Origin: Clostridia bacterium
Lineage (GTDB): Bacteria > Bacillota > Clostridia > UBA1381 > UBA9506
DNA length: 34,497 nt
Direction: 5' to 3'
Assembly: GCA_017507525.1 (NCBI GenBank)
Contig: JAFWAT010000029.1
Coordinates: 1 to 34,497 of the forward strand
In this document: piece by piece, positions 33,434 through 34,497 of the stretch
How positions within the stretch are numbered: the first letter of the stretch is position 1
Layout of the letters: every line of letters begins with the position of its first letter
Position numbers and translations under genes: made by a program
The notes under the pieces: generated by a model
What the model was told of the DNA's origin: nothing
The model's input: only the letters and a program-made list of their open reading frames with translations
Database searches by the model: none

Positions 33434-34177
33434 TCACAGTTTTTTTACTTCATAAACAATGCGTTGACTTTGCTTATGTGGGCAATCTGATGTATAACCG
33501 TCATATGTGGCAACGACGGTTAATCCCGCATTTTTAAGTGCGTTTTTCAGCTCCTCGTCAGAATAGGCACGCTGGATGTGCACTTCATCAACTCGACGGT
33601 ATAAGCCGGAATCTTCTAAACAGAAGAAGGTGAGATACAGATTGCACAGCCGGCTTTTTGGGTCATATTCATTTTCCCAGTTATAGAAAATCTCGTCTGT
33701 TTCATATGCATAGGTCTGGCTGCCTAAAACAGAGGAAAATTTATATTCGGAATTGACATCAAAAATTAAAACACCACCGGGATTTAAGTAGTTTGCACAA
33801 AGGTGAAAGGTTTTGTGCAGTTTCTCCGGCTCTGTCAGGTAGTTGATACTGTCCAGTACGCAAACAATGGCATCTACGGTGCCGTAGAGCTCAAAATCAT
33901 CCATAGGCTGATTTAAAAATAGAATATTTTCAGCGCCCGGTTTTTGCCGTGCAACCGAAAGCATATCCTCTGATAAATCAGCACCCAGCATTTCGTAGCC
34001 CTTAGAAGCTAAGGCCAGTGTCAGGGTGCCGGTGCCACAGGCAAGGTCTAATACAAGCCCGCTTTCCAGTCCGTGTTTTTTTAAAAGCGACTGAATAAAA
34101 GAAGCAATATTTTCATAGTCAACATCAAATGTGAGTGCATCATATAGCGGGGCAAAGCCCTGATAGCTGTTTGTCAT
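33434..34177 (-). CDS. Class I SAM-dependent methyltransferase
   Basis: A 247-aa Rossmann-fold methyltransferase. Motif I is VLDLACGTGT (42-51), after the N-terminal YQGFAPLYDALTFDVDY block that marks this small-molecule methyltransferase group (YqeM/UbiE-like). Motif II/III is near GADLSEDMLSVAR and post-motifs near DAIVCVLDSINYL and GGVLIFDVNSEYKFS. The substrate cannot be named. ATG 34177 overlaps the TGA of rarA by 4 nt; an ATG 10 codons upstream is inside rarA. It is co-linear with thiI and may be co-transcribed. Confidence 0.85.
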   Translation of the reverse strand: MTNSYQGFAPLYDALTFDVDYENIASFIQSLLKKHGLESGLVLDLACGTGTLTLALASKGYEMLGADLSEDMLSVARQKPGAENILFLNQPMDDFELYGTVDAIVCVLDSINYLTEPEKLHKTFHLCANYLNPGGVLIFDVNSEYKFSSVLGSQTYAYETDEIFYNWENEYDPKSRLCNLYLTFFCLEDSGLYRRVDEVHIQRAYSDEELKNALKNAGLTVVATYDGYTSDCPHKQSQRIVYEVKKL

Positions 34178-34497
34178 GAATCTTCTCTTTTCTTTATTTT
34201 GTCCCAATATTGGCGAATGAGTTCCTCATTTTTATTTTGACCGCCAACATAATAGACTTTATCTTTAATTTTATCCGGCAGATATTGCTGGGAAACATAG
34301 TTATTTGGGTAGCTATGGGGGTATTCATAGGTGAGCCCCCGACCCATTTTTTGTGCGCCGGAATAGTGGGTGTCTTTTAAATGCATAGGCACGTCGCCGG
34401 TATCCATGCTTGCAATGTCTGCCATGGCAGCATCAATTGCACAAATGGCGGAATTACTTTTGGGTGCCGTTGCAAGTAAAATAGTAGCTTCAGCCAA
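34174..34497 (-). CDS. rarA: RarA/MgsA replication-associated recombination ATPase, C-terminal part
   Basis: C-terminal 107 residues of a clamp-loader-like AAA+ ATPase that works at stalled replication forks. The AAA+ core lies outside the window. The visible part matches the family tail: LATAPKSNSAICAIDAAMADI, VPMHLKDTHYSGAQKMGRGLTYEYPHSYPNNYVSQQYLPD, the signature of the RarA tetramerisation domain. The first in-frame Leu at the edge is not a start. It is followed by the methyltransferase through an ATGA overlap. Confidence 0.93.
   Translation of the reverse strand: MAEATILLATAPKSNSAICAIDAAMADIASMDTGDVPMHLKDTHYSGAQKMGRGLTYEYPHSYPNNYVSQQYLPDKIKDKVYYVGGQNKNEELIRQYWDKIKKREDS

Overview
The window reads as a chromosomal segment of a spore-forming Bacillota, most likely class Clostridia and quite possibly from an uncultured lineage. 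Three sporulation genes support this: a SpoIIQ-type LytM peptidase with a candidate sigma-F promoter, spoVG, and a spoVAF-type germination gene. Other support comes from remA (DUF370), DUF4364, a short ThiI without rhodanese domain, A/T-rich intergenic DNA, strong SD sequences and sigma-A promoters of TTGACA-17-TATAAT type. It is mostly core genome. I see no prophage, IS transposase, CRISPR array, tRNA or rRNA, and no gene cluster that looks like a new defence or metabolic system.

Layout. 1-4000: an NSS-family transporter broken by an in-frame TGA, spoIIQ-like, rubredoxin (52 aa), an M14 peptidase and a zinc-ribbon protein. 4158-6906: murA converging on DUF4364-trxB. 6907-7298: a gene-free stretch with two divergent promoters, a string of seven small hairpins and a structured leader for a ZIP metal transporter. 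7299-9306: ZIP, a TrmH-family rRNA methyltransferase and tadA. 9307-9670: three tandem copies of an ~89-bp double-palindrome element. 9671-15158: ftsK/spoIIIE, YgiQ-type radical SAM, folD, rpmB. 15250-18055 (minus): murC, a two-OB-fold SSB-like protein, a HAD phosphatase. 18200-19921: spoVG-spoVAF. 19963-22877 (minus): a Cys-rich unknown protein and secD-secF. 23132-30390: mnmG, yicC, remA, gmk, rpoZ, rimO (frameshifted), pgsA, paaK. 30519-31595: rpsF-ssb-rpsR. 31738-34497 (minus): COG2426 membrane protein, thiI, a methyltransferase, rarA (partial).

The genes fall into housekeeping themes: tRNA/rRNA modification (tadA, mnmG, thiI, TrmH-type, rimO), cell wall (murA, murC, M14 and M23 peptidases), secretion (secDF), replication and chromosome handling (ftsK, two SSB-type proteins, rarA) and ribosomal proteins. 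Tight packing (ATGA overlaps at DUF4364/trxB, ftsK/ygiQ, gmk/rpoZ, rarA/methyltransferase) suggests several operons.

The most interesting material is non-coding or at gene boundaries: the triplicated element before ftsK, the hairpin string and leader before the ZIP gene, a terminator apparently split by a palindromic insertion, an M14 gene whose SD and start codon lie in the preceding terminator, long perfect palindromes between convergent genes, and an inverted repeat inside the rpsF promoter. Two genes, the NSS transporter and rimO, each carry one disabling change. TGA is a normal stop elsewhere in the window, so these are point lesions or assembly errors and not a variant code.
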